Shown: piece by piece, positions 47,001-62,000 of the stretch
Layout of the letters: each line of letters opens with the position of its first letter
Position numbering within the stretch: the stretch's first letter is position 1
Origin: Onchidella celtica
Lineage: Eukaryota; Mollusca; Gastropoda; Systellommatophora; Onchidiidae
Length of the DNA stretch: 64,000 nucleotides
Reading direction: 5' to 3'
NCBI GenBank assembly: GCA_963931925.1
Contig: OZ007567.1
Coordinates: forward strand, 85,801,677-85,865,676
Made by a program: the position numbers and the translations under genes
The notes under the pieces: model-generated
Databases searched by the model: none
What the model was told of the DNA's origin: nothing
Seen by the model: the letters and a program-made list of their open reading frames with translations, nothing else

Positions 47001-50000
47001 GTAGTTGTTTCCCCTGTCTGAAAGTGTTGATATTGTGACTGTTGTGTGTTCGGGTTGATGACATATGTGTGTCTTCTGGAGGATGGCTGTTTGCCACTGA
47101 TGGGTTGCCTGTGCTGGGGAGCTGTGATGTTGATGTTGGACAATATTTGTAGCTGATTATGTATATGTTTGTCACCGGTAAGAATGTACATGCTCTCGTC
47201 CTTGTACTGGTCTGTATGTAATAAACAGAGAAGTAATCTGGTCTCTACTGAGTTTTTGAGTCCTGTGATTGATAGAGTGGGTGCACAAAACCAGCAACAC
47301 AACAGCATATAAAAAATTACCATGACAAAGATATGAATGGGCTAAAACCAAAAGAGCTTGCCCACAAAACAGGACAACTACATATAACATCGTCTTGATA
47401 ATTTTGAAAATTTTCCACTGCAGGCCGAGGAATTCTTGACAATACTTTTTCATTGTACAAGAATTCATAAATATTGTTTTTAGCAAAATCAACAATTTTC
47501 TCACAAATTCACATATTAATATACACATACATGTGTATGTTAATCCTTACAGCTTCTCTTATCAGCCTCTGACGAGTCTGCCCAAAATTATTACATTTAA
47601 AAAAAAAAAAAATCAAGATGACGACTTACTCGCTCCTTATTGCAATAAAGATTTGATGATCTAGATATGTCAACTGTTCAGCAATATCCAGTGCAGATAA
47701 GGTGTCCAAATTGTCTTTCGATGGTGACTGTGAAGAAGAAATGTGTATCAAAAGTTACATCACTGAAAGTAATTCTGGACTGGCTGAAAAATTTCCAATG
47801 CTGGATTTAAGATTTTGCATTTAACGGGGTGTGCTGCAGTGAAAACTACGATCTACATCCCACCTTTTCTCATACATTTTATGCCATGATACTGTGTAAC
47901 TAAATTGACAATAACAGCCCAAGGGTTGAATTTGGCTCAATTACTCCAACCATTGCCATGGTAACCGAGAAATATCATCTGTCATATTGGATTTTATACA
48001 AACTTTCAAACATACACATCCATACTTTCCTACTGTTCAAACATCATGAAATTCACAGTTACATTCTTAATTCCATCTGAAAAAGTTTGCCAAGACAATG
48101 TGAACAAAGCTATTTTTTATAAATTTTCAAAAATTTACATTGTCCAAGCAAAGAATTATGTGCAATTCTGGCAATAAAAAAAAAATTTAAACAAAAGAAA
48201 AAGGTAATAAACATTTAAAAAGCCCTGACAAAATCGCCAAAATTGAGTCAAGAATAACCATAGCAAGTTGCATTTCGAACTGTCATGAACATTTTGAGAA
48301 ACATATTTTGTGTGTGAATTATTTTGATCCATTGAGAAATCTGCCGTTTATGTCAGTCAGAATACAACATTATCTGCCTTGATGAATTGTTTACAAAATA
48401 GCAATGTTTAACAATCTACTGTTATTTCTTTGAACTGAATCTGATAAATAGGTAACTGATCAAGAAATACCACAAACACAAAATCACTATTTTTCACTGA
48501 AATCATGATGTTCACTGTTGTACATCCCCTTAACCTGGCTGAACTCACTGATCACGCTTAAACTGTCCAGCCAGCATCAACCAGTTTTGTATACAATTTG
48601 CTACGAAGAACATCATTGCAATGTATAGTAAATGACAGACATCACCAGTACTCTTCAGCTGCCCTCAAACCCTGCTTGAGTGCATAATGCCTGAGTTGCA
48701 AGCATGTTTTTGTGGATAGCCTAACAACATACAAGTTCCTATCTCTAAAGCCTTCTTAATGTATTCAGTGTAGCACACACTAGTAATGATACCAGCCACG
48801 TACCTCTGTGTGTGTAGTGTTGTATGACAGGTTGTAACAAACGGGAAGCCTATAGAAATTACTTGGAAGTGCATGTTAAGTGTTGACAGAGCTTATTTGT
48901 CTCTTGGTCCCATCAACAGTTTTGTTACACATTGAAAAATCAGCATTTCACATCCAGAAAAGCAAAAGCATATTTTCACATTACCAAGTGAACACATTCA
49001 TCTTTTATTTCATTCATTTCTCAATAAGTATGTCAAAATTCTTCATCACGGATGTGGCATGGGGGCTACAATTTCCATTTTAGTGAAGGCACTCGGCAGG
49101 GGCACCCAGAGGGCTGAAAGATGTAAACAAATCAGGATTGCCAAGGTAGCAAGTCATTAAAGCACCTCACAAATAGCCAGAATAGAAATGCAAAAGGGTT
49201 AAAGGAATTTATGCGAAATGAAAAACCTGCATTTCCAGACTGGTATCAAACAAAACAAGAGCCAACCATTTGGCACTGTCACATTCATCATAATGATTAT
49301 ATCAACATCACATTATCTGTATTTTGAACGTGTTGCTAAAGGCAGGCCAGTTCTACTTACTGTGGGAGGCATAAGTAACTGAGTGAGATCAACCCGTTTT
49401 TCTGGAGATGGTTCCTTGCTGATGGTGCGTAGTATGGATGCAGCAGCTTTGTGTTCTGCCGGAAGCAGATTGGTATTCACCACCATCTCCTCCAGCAGAT
49501 CCACTACTTGAGCTTTGAGATCAGGGTCAGATTCAAAGTCCTGTTATTGGATTGCAGGCATATGTAAAAAAAAATTAATCCATCAAGCGTAAATTCATAA
49601 GTTCATGGTTTAGACATAATTTCATAAAATAAATAAGACTGGTCATGTACCCCAAGCAAATTCAACTTGAGTTCAAACTGTTCATTTCTTTATTTCCAAC
49701 AGCAATTCCTTTGTACCCAAATAAACAGATTTCAAGAAACGTTATTATGGGGTCCTGATGTACCTTTGGATATAATGATAAAGAAAAAATAATTTTCATC
49801 CAACATAACTGATTCAATAGGGCACACTGGAATATCAAAAGGACTGAAGAAAGAGTTAATGGTTTTGACAGATTTATTTTTAAAGAGCGAAGCTGAAACC
49901 CCTGACACATGAAACAAAATTACTTACATAAGGCAGGCCAAAAAGGAGTCTGTATGTCTAACAATTGGTCTCCACAGTACCCAATCCCATAAAAAACCTT

Positions 50001-53000
50001 CACAGGTCTTAGTTACATTAAAAAGGAAATTAACCAATCTTGTAATTCTGGGGATTCAGCCACACACTTACGATATAATAAGAGTATCTAGGAAAACATA
50101 TTATTCTACATATTGTTTATATATAATTCAAAGTTAATTTCGATTTTTCTTTTCTCTTCAAAATATTTCTGTACAGGAACTGGGGAAAATTACATAATTT
50201 TAAAAGTCTTTCAGAAGAAATTTCTTTAAATGTCCTCGTATTTTAAAACTAATGATAAATAATGTGATGGCCTCCTAAAACTTGAAAACTGTTCAAATTG
50301 CCATTGTCTGGCATCAAAAGCTAACATGCACCTACATGTGTATGCATGCATGCTGATTAAGCTGACTTCCCAGCTCTATTCACCACTCAACTCTGTGTTA
50401 TCAAATTTATGATCATTTGTCATGTAGAGGGTCAGGTTGTCCAGTCATGGTACGTGGGACATTTGTTCCCCATTCTATGATTTCATTTTCATGAAGTGTA
50501 ATTTTTCACCATGTCAAATGCATTGTGCTGCATTTAAAGTGTGTTTTTTGCACCATGTATGTCTGTGATCTTCCTTTCCATAGAGGTGTCATCAGGCACA
50601 TCCTAACAACACACATGAATTACAGATAAATCAACATAGCAAAGGTGGATTAGTGTAATACGGATAACGTTGTCTCAAGAAACTGATTATTGTTTGAGCT
50701 GATCACTGTCAACTATTGAGATCCAATCGTTATTCGAATCTAAAATGCTGTTAATAGAATAAATTATTATTGTTACTTTATTTAGATATGTAAAATCTGA
50801 TCAGAAAGTTGATGAAATTATTTCAGCCAATAATATACTAGGAAAATTTTCCATGAGTTAAACTGATAAGGCCTTCTTTCACAGATTGAATAGTGAAATA
50901 TCAAGCAGTAATTCCAGTTAAATGACACAGGGGCTGAGTTTACAAGATAGATTAAGGCAAGGTTTAAGTGGCATGCAAAATGAGAAAGCAAAATGTCATG
51001 ACAAAATAAGGAAATTCAGAGCAATGCAAGCATCTAGCCTTAAATAGGGATTCCAAGCCAAACCCCAAAGTGACCAGTTGCAAATATTACATCGGATTGT
51101 ATGCCCAATTTACAGATACTTGACACTGAAGTAACTTGCTTGGCATAAAGCTCTTTTAACACCAACAGCAGCACACTAATCATTTACTAAAAGGTTGTTT
51201 TCTTATACCTTGGACACATCTCTCTCAAAAAAATTATGGTGATAATATTCCTTTCAATTCACAACTCAATCATTTATTTACCTGACGTCCTATCACAAAT
51301 TTGATAACCTGTCAGCGAATGGAGCCAGTTGGTGTATGCAGCTTCCACTACACTGAAAAGCAGACTAAACATGTGTCTCAAGATGCTGTCTTTATGAAAT
51401 CTTGAAAATGTTTGAACCATGAATTTCAAATCTCACCCATCTGAGTAACATGGTTTAATCATTATTGGTCATATGGTCAGTTTATATTGATATTTTCAGG
51501 AACTTCAAAAGAAGAGCCCAATTGTTTATTACAGAAAGCAAAGGTTTCTTTGTTCTACTGTATATACTCTATAATGTGATTATATACGATTCATAAATAG
51601 GAAATGTTTTGTTGAACTGCAGGAGATGGATATATTCAAACAGAAGCTGAAATCATGACAACAAGAAGAACATTATGATCTGAGAACCATGGAACAAATT
51701 AAATATAAGCCAGGGCTGAAAGAAAAAAGCAACAATGACTTAAATGTGCTTATAAGCCTTTACAATAACATTTCCATAAGGGAAATTAATCGGATATATT
51801 ACTGAAAGACTATTAAATTATGTATCACCATTCTTATCGGGACATGTAACTGAAAGGCTGTTCGTTATTTTAAAAGTACAATAAATTATCAGCATCACCA
51901 TCTTTTCTTTTCTCAGCTCAGTTCAATTTTAAATAAAGTATTCCTGTTCTTCCCCTGCTGATTCTGTTATTTTCACAGAAAGAATGTTCACAAAAACCTT
52001 TCCAAAAACTCCCTGTGTATTCTCTGTATGTATAAAGTGCTATTTTTATTACTTTCAATATCACATACAGATAAAAACTCCTCTCTGTAATGAGAGTTTA
52101 CATCCAAGTTTCAAAGAATGCACATTGCCAAGCAAATAATGGTTTTAAATATTTTCTCTAAAATACCATCTGCTTTCACTAAAATGGGTAGGAATCTAAA
52201 TTTGAATAGGCCCTATTGATTTACGATCACAAAGAAAAAAAACTTACAACCTGTCACCACCATTCTGCTTTCTAATGTAACACAGAAAACAGGAAGCGCT
52301 CCATTAACATCCTTGCTTTCCATTGAGAATACTGCTGTTTTTTTCTTCTTCTTTCAGGCAACATTTTTTGCTCCTACAAGTTGGGAAAAACTACTTTGAT
52401 CAACTCACACCTATATAACTATAAATTTGCCAGAGCCAGGTTAGAACTTAAAATGCAACAGCACTGGCATCTGAGCCACAATCACACTGTAACGTTACAA
52501 TTCACTGTGTATATGGGCCATCTCAGGCCAGGCATAATTACCAAAGGAAATTTTCACAGGAAAAACAGGGCACTTCAAGGATCTTTTCGCGTATCAAATC
52601 TTTTTTTTTTAAAAAGAAGGAAAACATTTAATGGAAATCAAACGGTGACATTACTCGAGAAATGCAGGGACACTCTTTTTGAAGCATCAACTAGAATATT
52701 GTAAATGAACCTGAAAAATACGTGATTGCCTAAATACCAAGACCTGTGTGGAGTAACAGCACTACTGGCAAACTGAAGAAAATGATGTGGTGCCATTTTT
52801 GGAATGTGCTTTAATGAACATCAATTACTATAATACTGTTTTTAAAAAGTGTAGAACAGAACAAGAAAGCTACTGGTACACTCTTTCCAAGACACACTCC
52901 AGGGAATCTGAATAAATGTATGTCAAGATCGAAGAAAAGAATAAAATGTGCAAAATTGTTTCAAGAAAGTTTACTTTGAGTCCTGAGATAATTCCACCAA

Positions 53001-56000
53001 ATCCTATTAAAAACCCTGGCTTTATAGATATCACGAGTATTTGAAATATCTCTGGCCGGGTGTAATTACATGCAACATTACAGTAAAATTTAGCTTAACT
53101 GATAAAAGGTTTTCATTTCAGACTGATCTTGTTCTTTCCATTTTTTGGTCCATCTATGATATTTTATGATCTACTTCTCAAACTTCTTTAGACCATAAGT
53201 TACTTCACTTGAATCAAAAGTTGGCCAATTTTAAATGACTCTAATGCATAATCTTAGACCAGTTCTTCATAACTAGTACTGTGATCCAAATTCACCCAAG
53301 CAAATATAAATCTATGAATAAATAAAGGTAGTGTAAAAGAGATTTTGAAAAACAATAAATATGATCATTGAACAATATAATATGAAAGTTGAAAGCCAGT
53401 TACCTCATAATTACTAAAAATCCAGTTTTTCAAGATTTTAATTACTCTCAGCGTATGAGGAGAACCAATGAAAACAGAGGTGTTTGTCTGACCTGCACAG
53501 GACACAAAGATACAAATGTACAACATTAAGCAAAAGCTGTCAGGTGAAGGGGTCAATCTGGCATTGAAGGATGCAGTGCAGAACAATGAGAACAGTCATT
53601 TCTCAAGTGCACTTGGATAAATTGTTGGCAAAGAGTGATGCATCTGGAGCACAGAGCTGTCATTCAATTGATATTAATACATATCTGGAACATTCCACCC
53701 GAGAAATATATAAGTGGCCTTTCAATAAAAAGTAGGAAAAACCCAAAAAAGGAAACTACTCATATGCATAATTGTTGTATAAGCCAGATGCTGTGAAAAA
53801 GATCAATTTACACTAGAACAAAGATATTGGAAATATCCAGTATAAGGTGATGCCTCAAAAATAGACCAAATCTAGTCTTAATATTAGTTTTATATCTGTC
53901 GGCGGTAAACTTATATATATTTGAATATGATTATGTACACTGGCATCTTAAGAACATCCAAAAAGTAAATATTTCTTCTTGGTCACAACTTGCCAAACAC
54001 TCTACTTTGACAGAGAAAATGTCCACAAGTGTAGATTTGTGTTTCTTGATTATTTAATGATGCAATATTAGCAGGCATGAATTGTGGAAAATCTGGAAGT
54101 GCAAACTGATGCACAAAACCCATACACAACACCACTCTTCAGGGAATAATATGCTTTCTTCTCTAAAAAAAAAAGAATTAAAACTTTGCAATTTCAGCTA
54201 TGTACTTTTCAACAAAGACTGCTGTCATGAACATCAAGTATTTTCTAAAATTTCAAGTGGATAAACATACACAACATACCTCACATTATTACCAGCATGT
54301 TATCTATCTCTAGGTATTAAATATATGATAAATAAATATTATCAAAATCAGAGATATTAAGCTTTCTTTTATATTTTCATCCAAATTCCCTGTTTTGCTT
54401 AATATTCTTAAATGTGCAAATAACATTTAAATGTAATGTTGTTCATGATATATGGATACTTTAATGAAGTAAATCAAATATGAGCAAAAACTGCAGTGTG
54501 TGGTTGAGTTTACTTACTGTCTGAAATGAATTCATGTTACCATTAATTCCAAAGATAAAAAACTCAAGATATGTATATAATGAATTCAAGACAAAAACAA
54601 CAGTGTTAATATCTGGTATGAGAATCTGCTATTGTACATGCAGTTAATGGCCATAAATATGTCACTGCAAAATAAGTTCACTTCACATGTCCAGCAGAAC
54701 CACTGAGAGGGAGAATTCATTTCCCAACTGATGGTAAGACCACACGTTAAATATCCTGCTGGCTAAGGAATATTCCTGAATCCAGTGGTGTCTTTCCAAT
54801 GTTCGAGTAACTGATTTTATGTCATTGTTGCTTCATCTTTCAATTTGTACTTATCGAATAAGTAACTTGTAAATGTTCAGTGTGCTCATGCAGGCAAAAC
54901 ATGAGGTATTCCATTTGGTCAATTTTAGTAAGCAGATATCATATATCAAAGACAGCCAAGAAACAGGACAGATTCTAAGGAAACCCATTAAATACAGGCA
55001 AGAAAATCTCCCACATAAAACACTGAAGAAAGTATCTACAAAGAATTGCCAGCCTATTCAAATTAAAATCCCCCTTTCCTATATTTGCAATTCCTCTCAA
55101 ATGCAAGATAGGCAATGATCCAGAGTGTGGGAAAAGCTGACAGCAAATCAGATGACGTTCCATCTACTGACAATGCTACAGGAAACGAGCAGGACAGACA
55201 GCACATCTATTACCAAAGGTGCCAACAGGAAGAATTATTGAGAGGACAAAAATACCAACACAATAATTGCCACTTTAAATTCACCACCACAGCAAAAGTC
55301 TACATGTGTATAAGACATTCTAGATGCGCTACACATTCCAACAGTCACTATTTGGATACAGGATGGATTGAACACAGCGCTGTCCCACTTTTCTGGGCTT
55401 ACCTGTTGGTGCTTGGACACCCAATGTTTGAGGACATTAAGAACACGCATGGTGGCAGCTGTACTGATCACAGACTCACGTTTTTTCATGACAGGACGTG
55501 CATCTAATGTACCTGTTTTTCCCAACAATATTGGGATTGGGGACATGGTTTTTGTGTAGATGATAAGACTTCACCAATTCTTGGAAAGATACATTGATGG
55601 GATATGGAAAACCAAAATCTAAGTTTGGTGGCAGAAAATGATCGTTTTGCTCATCACTGAGATTCAATAAATTCCGGATAATGAAAGTACAGTTCCAAGT
55701 TAGTGCAAAAACCGGTTTCTTGTCTCTTGGCAGCAGGACCAGACACAAATTTGACTACTACTGAGTGGACAGTAAAGGATGACAAAGTCATGAGATATAG
55801 TATGACCTATCTAGGTAACATAAGCTGTTCTCTGGTGACACATTCTCAGGACTTTTTTTTTACTGTAATCAGCCGAAGTCAGATGCGCTATCATTGAGAC
55901 AAAATACATCCTCATTTTCTCAACCACAGTTCATACAGTTTTATATGACAGCAAGCCTCAGAATAACCCATAACAAATTTCCAAAAAAACGACACCTCAT

Positions 56001-59000
56001 AATGACATCTAGAACTAGCCCATTATATCACAAATCTGGATTTATGTATAAGATCAACAAAAGTAAAAGTAAAAATGTTAGTTTATGTTTCCAAATGAAA
56101 AAAAAGATGATACACGGGTTTAGAGAAAAAACCTAGGTATGCAGTTACCCATCAGCCTGTTTGAGAATTTGGAAGATTTTTTTGTTGATAAATTATTGAA
56201 AGGTGCAACTGAATGGTCAACTATACGAAAAAAGTACTACATTTATTTCTCTGTACAGATTAACCCTTGAGACATTAACTAATGCAGCTTATGTTTCAAA
56301 ATTCTAGGAAAGAGAAAAGATTTCTCCATTTTCTTCAAATGACAGAAAATGCCTCTCCATTTTATTTTTCATGTAAGGATGATGGAAAAGGTAAAAAACC
56401 TGATTTTGTATAAAATATCATTAGTCTACTGCAGGAACATGGTTAAAACTGAACCCAAAGGCTGTTTGTTGTTAGAGGAGCCTAATGTTTTACATACAAA
56501 ACTATGGCTGAGCACTAAGGGTGGCCAAATCAACGAACCGGCTGATTCGCGAATCCGAACATTTTGTGACCCCGATTCGACGAACACGAATTTTGAATCG
56601 CTGTCAATATTATAACCAATGAAATGCAGAGAAATATTTAGTGCTTCCCACAATAGTAAGAGGCCAATTCGGGCTCAGTTCGACCCAATTCGTTTCTCTT
56701 AGCATTGATTTGAATTTGTGAATCTGACCTTGACCTGTACTGCAGTGTTGGAGGCGAACTGTCAAGTCGTAACATGAAAAAGTAGGTCAACATTACAATA
56801 GTCATCAAGGGCAGAGCAGCGGAGTCATACCATCATTAGGTACTCCCCCCTTGATTAACATTAATTATGCTCAGAAATTTAGCCACTCCATGTTATAGCT
56901 GACTGTTATAGAGTAGTCAGGGTGTGTAATGTTTGACCTTGGCCCGCTAGCTCTAGTTAAAACGTAAACACCTTGGCACCGTCACAACAGCGCCCATTAC
57001 TATTCATAACCAATCACACAAAGGAAGAGTGTCATATGACTATGTTTGCAGGGAAATTTGACTTGATTCAGGTTCAATTCGAACACCCCTCGTGACCTCG
57101 AATCAGACACTGTGCATGAGAAAATAACTTAGTAGGCCTACTGTATTTCATCAGCATTTTTGTCAGTTTGCGTGAGATATACCAAACTATTTATTTAAAA
57201 TTTTCTAGAGACAGTATCTTTTTGGTGTGCATTTGTTATTAATAATATTTAAAAGGGATTTATTATGGTAAACTATTTCTTATACATCATTTTCTCCTTC
57301 CAGCCTAATTCATCTGATTCGTGTTGAAATTCGGCTGTGATGTGTGATTCGTCGAATTCGAATTGAGCTTCCCGAATTCATCGAATTTCGAATTCCGAAT
57401 CAAATCAGCCCACCCTTAATGAACACAACCCAGTATAATTATTTCTATTAATTTGGCTTTGTCATTTGGTTCCCTAACAACAACCTTTGATTTTAGTTTC
57501 ACCAGGTTCCAACAGCTGACCAACCCATGATATCAGTTTTTCACCTTTTGATGTGTTCATGAGATGCTGTAGAAATGATTTATTACAAAGAATGTTGGAA
57601 TTAAATTCTTTCTGGAACACTTTTTATTATCTTCTATGTGAGGTAAGGAAATCTGAAGACTTTCTCCTATGTACAGTGACGATGGAAGAAAATAAAAACC
57701 CACCATCATGAGCACTATCTTGCTTCAACACTCATGACTGCATCTACATTAGAAGTCATGCCATTTCAGGTGATTTCCCCGTACTGTCAACAATTTTGCA
57801 TGCATGGATTTTCAGAGCTATCAGTGGATGCTCACTATTTCTGTAATAATTCTTGGGAATTATACTCTGGTCTCAAATAATTGTTAAACTATGATCAGCA
57901 GAGCTGGATTCCAGCTGATTTTCAGTAAGTAATGAGAATTTAGGATTTCCCACTAGAACAGCTCCTCTCTCATCTGGAGATCCATGTGCCTACTAGATTA
58001 GATTTTGTGATAAATGAAACTTTTTGCTCTTTTCTCAAACATTCTCTCAGTCATATCAAACTGACATAAATACAAACTATCAGCATTTCTCAACAGAATA
58101 TCTTACCCGTTCCAACACTGAGGTAGCGAGCTATTCCTTTCTGCTGTTGGTCAGCACAACTCGCCAATCCTGCTGTGGCAGCAGCAAATGCTGTTGTGGC
58201 TGCAGATGAACTTGACCTAAACATTGTAGAATTGTTCATCATAGATAAGATCCACAGACTTACATGCAGTGTATCACACATACATATTTCATGAAAAAAA
58301 ACAGATGTCATTCATACACTGATGTGAGTATGATGTAAAATAAATCCTATCTCTAACATGGCTCCTCTCACGCATATAGCAAATTTCAGCATTAATGTTT
58401 TGAGCTCAAGAAGCAATGTGCCGAAAGGATGTAGAAAATTCCCAACTTAAATATATACTGATTTTGTGATTTCAGATTGACTTCCAATCTATCCTTTGGC
58501 CAAAAGATAAAAACATGGTCATCAGTGGTTTTAATCAAAAAGAAAATAACACTAAATAAAAGTCTGTGCCACAATACTATCATTTTTTCTGTATCTGTGT
58601 ATTACAATTATACCTTGAAATGTCAAAATATAAATATCTAAGACAAATGCCTGAGGTATTACATTCTAATACTTCGTAATATTTCATCCTCTAGCTCTGT
58701 ACCACTAACCTTCTCTTTGATGCCCTTGATGATGTGACCACTGTGCCTGCCTTTGCCCTAGTGGGTGGAGAACCATCCATTTGAGCAAAGCTACTGCGAG
58801 GGGTAGAAACCATGCTTATGCTTTCAGCCTCTGCGCTGCCTCTTTTGCCTGAGACTATGGATAGACAAAGAAAAAAAATTACAATCATGAAACTATCTTC
58901 ATGCAGGAATTTTAAATACAGAACATACGACATAAAAGGCTGCAGAGGAATTTATCTTCTGACGACATTCCATTCTCTTCTTTGTACAAATCGATGGAAG

Positions 59001-62000
59001 CAAATAATATCATGTTTCTTTGCAATTTGGTTTGTTTTCCAATGACATGAATTTACTGCACCAAGAATCCCCTTGTAGGTTGATGTTGCAGGTGGTTAAA
59101 TTTACAGAGACTCAAAGGGCAGTTTTATGTTTTATTATTTGATCAGAAGTTAACACAGACCTTTGGCTAACAAAATACTAACACATGTTTATCCCATTAA
59201 AGGCAAACAGCAAACTATGAAAGAAAAAATAAATAAGTCAATAACGATGAAATTGATGTGTCCAGCGTTTGTTCTAATGTCATTTCATGGGAATATTTCA
59301 GACTATGAGATGTTATGAATGGGTAGAAAACAATAGGAATATGTAATGAGTATTTATTAACGTGAATTTCCAAATAATGCATTTACATTCAGGTATCCAC
59401 TTTTTAAAATTAAAATGGTCCAGATGGATATATGATAAAAATAAAAAATGGAAACAATATGTATTAATCAAGATCATGGGACATGAGGCACTTTTGAGTT
59501 TTTTAACTGGATGCATAAAGCTTACTTATGATAGTGGTTAACAATGGCTCCATTACATCCATTAGCATTACAATTCATTTCACAAAGAAAAATAAAATGC
59601 AATGATGCTGACATTGGATGAAGACACTTAATTTTTCTAAGAAACTTTGTATGAAGAAAGTACTACTGAAACTCGAGAGAAGTAAAGGCAACATAAGAAC
59701 AACTTCCTTCTATGCACATATATGACATGAAAGGCAAACTACAGAAAAAACATCTAGGTGCATGTTGACAGCATACATTACAACAATTTAAGCAATCTCT
59801 TCTGGGAAGTTCTTTTCAAATGACAAGAAAATACGCTGCATTATTAATCAAAAGATCACTGTCAAGAAATTCAGGAGGTACATGTTTTTCAACTTTGGTA
59901 AGACAAGGCCACCAATGACTCCACAGACATTTTAACTTTTGGCTTACAGGATACATCCAACTAATGAAAACAACAATGGGAAGAACCCAGTTATGACCAC
60001 TGATGCACAGCTTTCAGTGGGCACCTTCTCCAAACAGCATAAATAAATGACATTCAAAAGATCTGACTGCTTAAGCATTACTCCTACAAGGAAGATATCC
60101 AAAGCGAGTAAAATGAATTACATAAGCAACATTCCGGCATTTTTTATTTTTTTTATTTTGCAATAAGGTTTTTAAGGGAACTTATCATTATAATGCTTCA
60201 GTGGGAAAAAAACATTAAAAAATGAAGTCCTCAATTCTTATCAGCAATTCTTCAACATAAATGAAAAATGGTCATAAAAATGATCACCATAGCTCAATCT
60301 TCATTCGCACCATGATGACAATCTTTTCATTATGAAACAGGCTGATTTAGCTTTGGTGTAGGAACACTCGATACTACACATTAGTTTTTAAATTTTTTTT
60401 GACACTATTAATGTTCACACTTGAATTGTGGTAAAACTGACTGTCAATCAGCTGATTGGAAAAAAATTTACCCATCCAGCCCAAGAATGCCCAGGAACAG
60501 CCATGAATTGCAATAGATGAGCAAAAGAAGGAAAATGACTGCCTGCTGGTTGCAGATAAAAGGCTGGCCTCTAAATAGTAAGGTCAGACTAAGGAAGGAA
60601 TGCTGCAGAACTACAGACTTGGATGAAAGTGCAGCTGCTAGCTTGCAAACTTTACAGACTACTTGTGACAAGACAACTGACTCAGTAAACTACACCCTTC
60701 TACGCATTTACTGTTGTTTAAGATCTACATAATGTGCAACATGAGACAATTTCAGTATTATCTGATGTATACATAGAAAATTGCAGTCAAGTTTGAGAAT
60801 GCATGAACAGATCACTCGGGGATCATTTTCTTGCTGACACATGGATGAATATGAGATGCAGCCTTATATCCACCTAAAAAAGACGTATAATTCAGATCCA
60901 TAGTTGCTTGATATTTTCCTTTCAAGTTCGATTGGAAATAAATATGTACTTGATGTAAATACAGAGGAGACATAATGAGACCTTAATTTCTGGTGATTCA
61001 GTCAATGACAACTTTTCAGTTTTGTTCCACGTGTTTTGAATTCAACTACCGACATTTTTGGATAAAAGAAATGGACTTGCTCCTGGAAAATAAGAGTTAA
61101 TGATGAAGGGCTGAAGATATGGAATCTTACTGGGTGCAAAGCATAACTAAACTGGTGAAAGAATACTGCTGTGAGGAAAGCAATGTTGATATACAAAAAC
61201 AACTCAATGAACAAAAAACAAAAGCATCATTCTCTGCAACACTATAACATTCATAAGCTATCTCGATAACATAAGTCTGAAACGTCATTAACGATTCCTT
61301 CCATGTGAAAAAATGTCTTCATAATTGTCCACCTGTAACTAAGACTTCTGCTTTTGAAGGATAATTAGAAAGCATTTCAAGATGATAGAAATTTGCACTC
61401 TCTGCATTTGATAATAGGAAACTTTTATGGGTTAGTCAAAAGTAATTAAGAAACTGCAAGTTTAGTAACTGTTTTCAGTACCTTCAAATAGCAGTAGATA
61501 AAAAAATTTGTATTTACTCGCTTTAATACATGTATTTTCATGTATTTCTAACTTTTGTCCAAAAATATTTCTCTCATCTCTCGATTTAATAACAATAATA
61601 TCCAACAGTAGCAGTTCAAATCTCAGCCATCCTTCTAAAACCAGTGACATGGATAGTGATCCGTTAAATGCAATTCCAGATTTTGGTGAATCTTCACCAA
61701 AAGACTGCTACTTGTGATATTGTGCCATGTCAGGAGAGAGTGGCATGTAATGAACACTTACAGAAATGCATAATGATGGGAGATAATATGACGATGTCTT
61801 CTTGAAGCTTAAGATAATCCTAATAGTTTTGCCATGAGAGCAAAAGACAGGCAAATTTTGACTGATCTACATCAGAAGTCACTTTAAACAAGACAAAAGC
61901 GTGACAGTAGGCTTATCTTAGTCTTGTCCACTGCCTAGTGCAAGTTATTTTCTAAAGTCAAGAAATGTCACATCTGTCATACTTTGGACAATTGTGCCAC

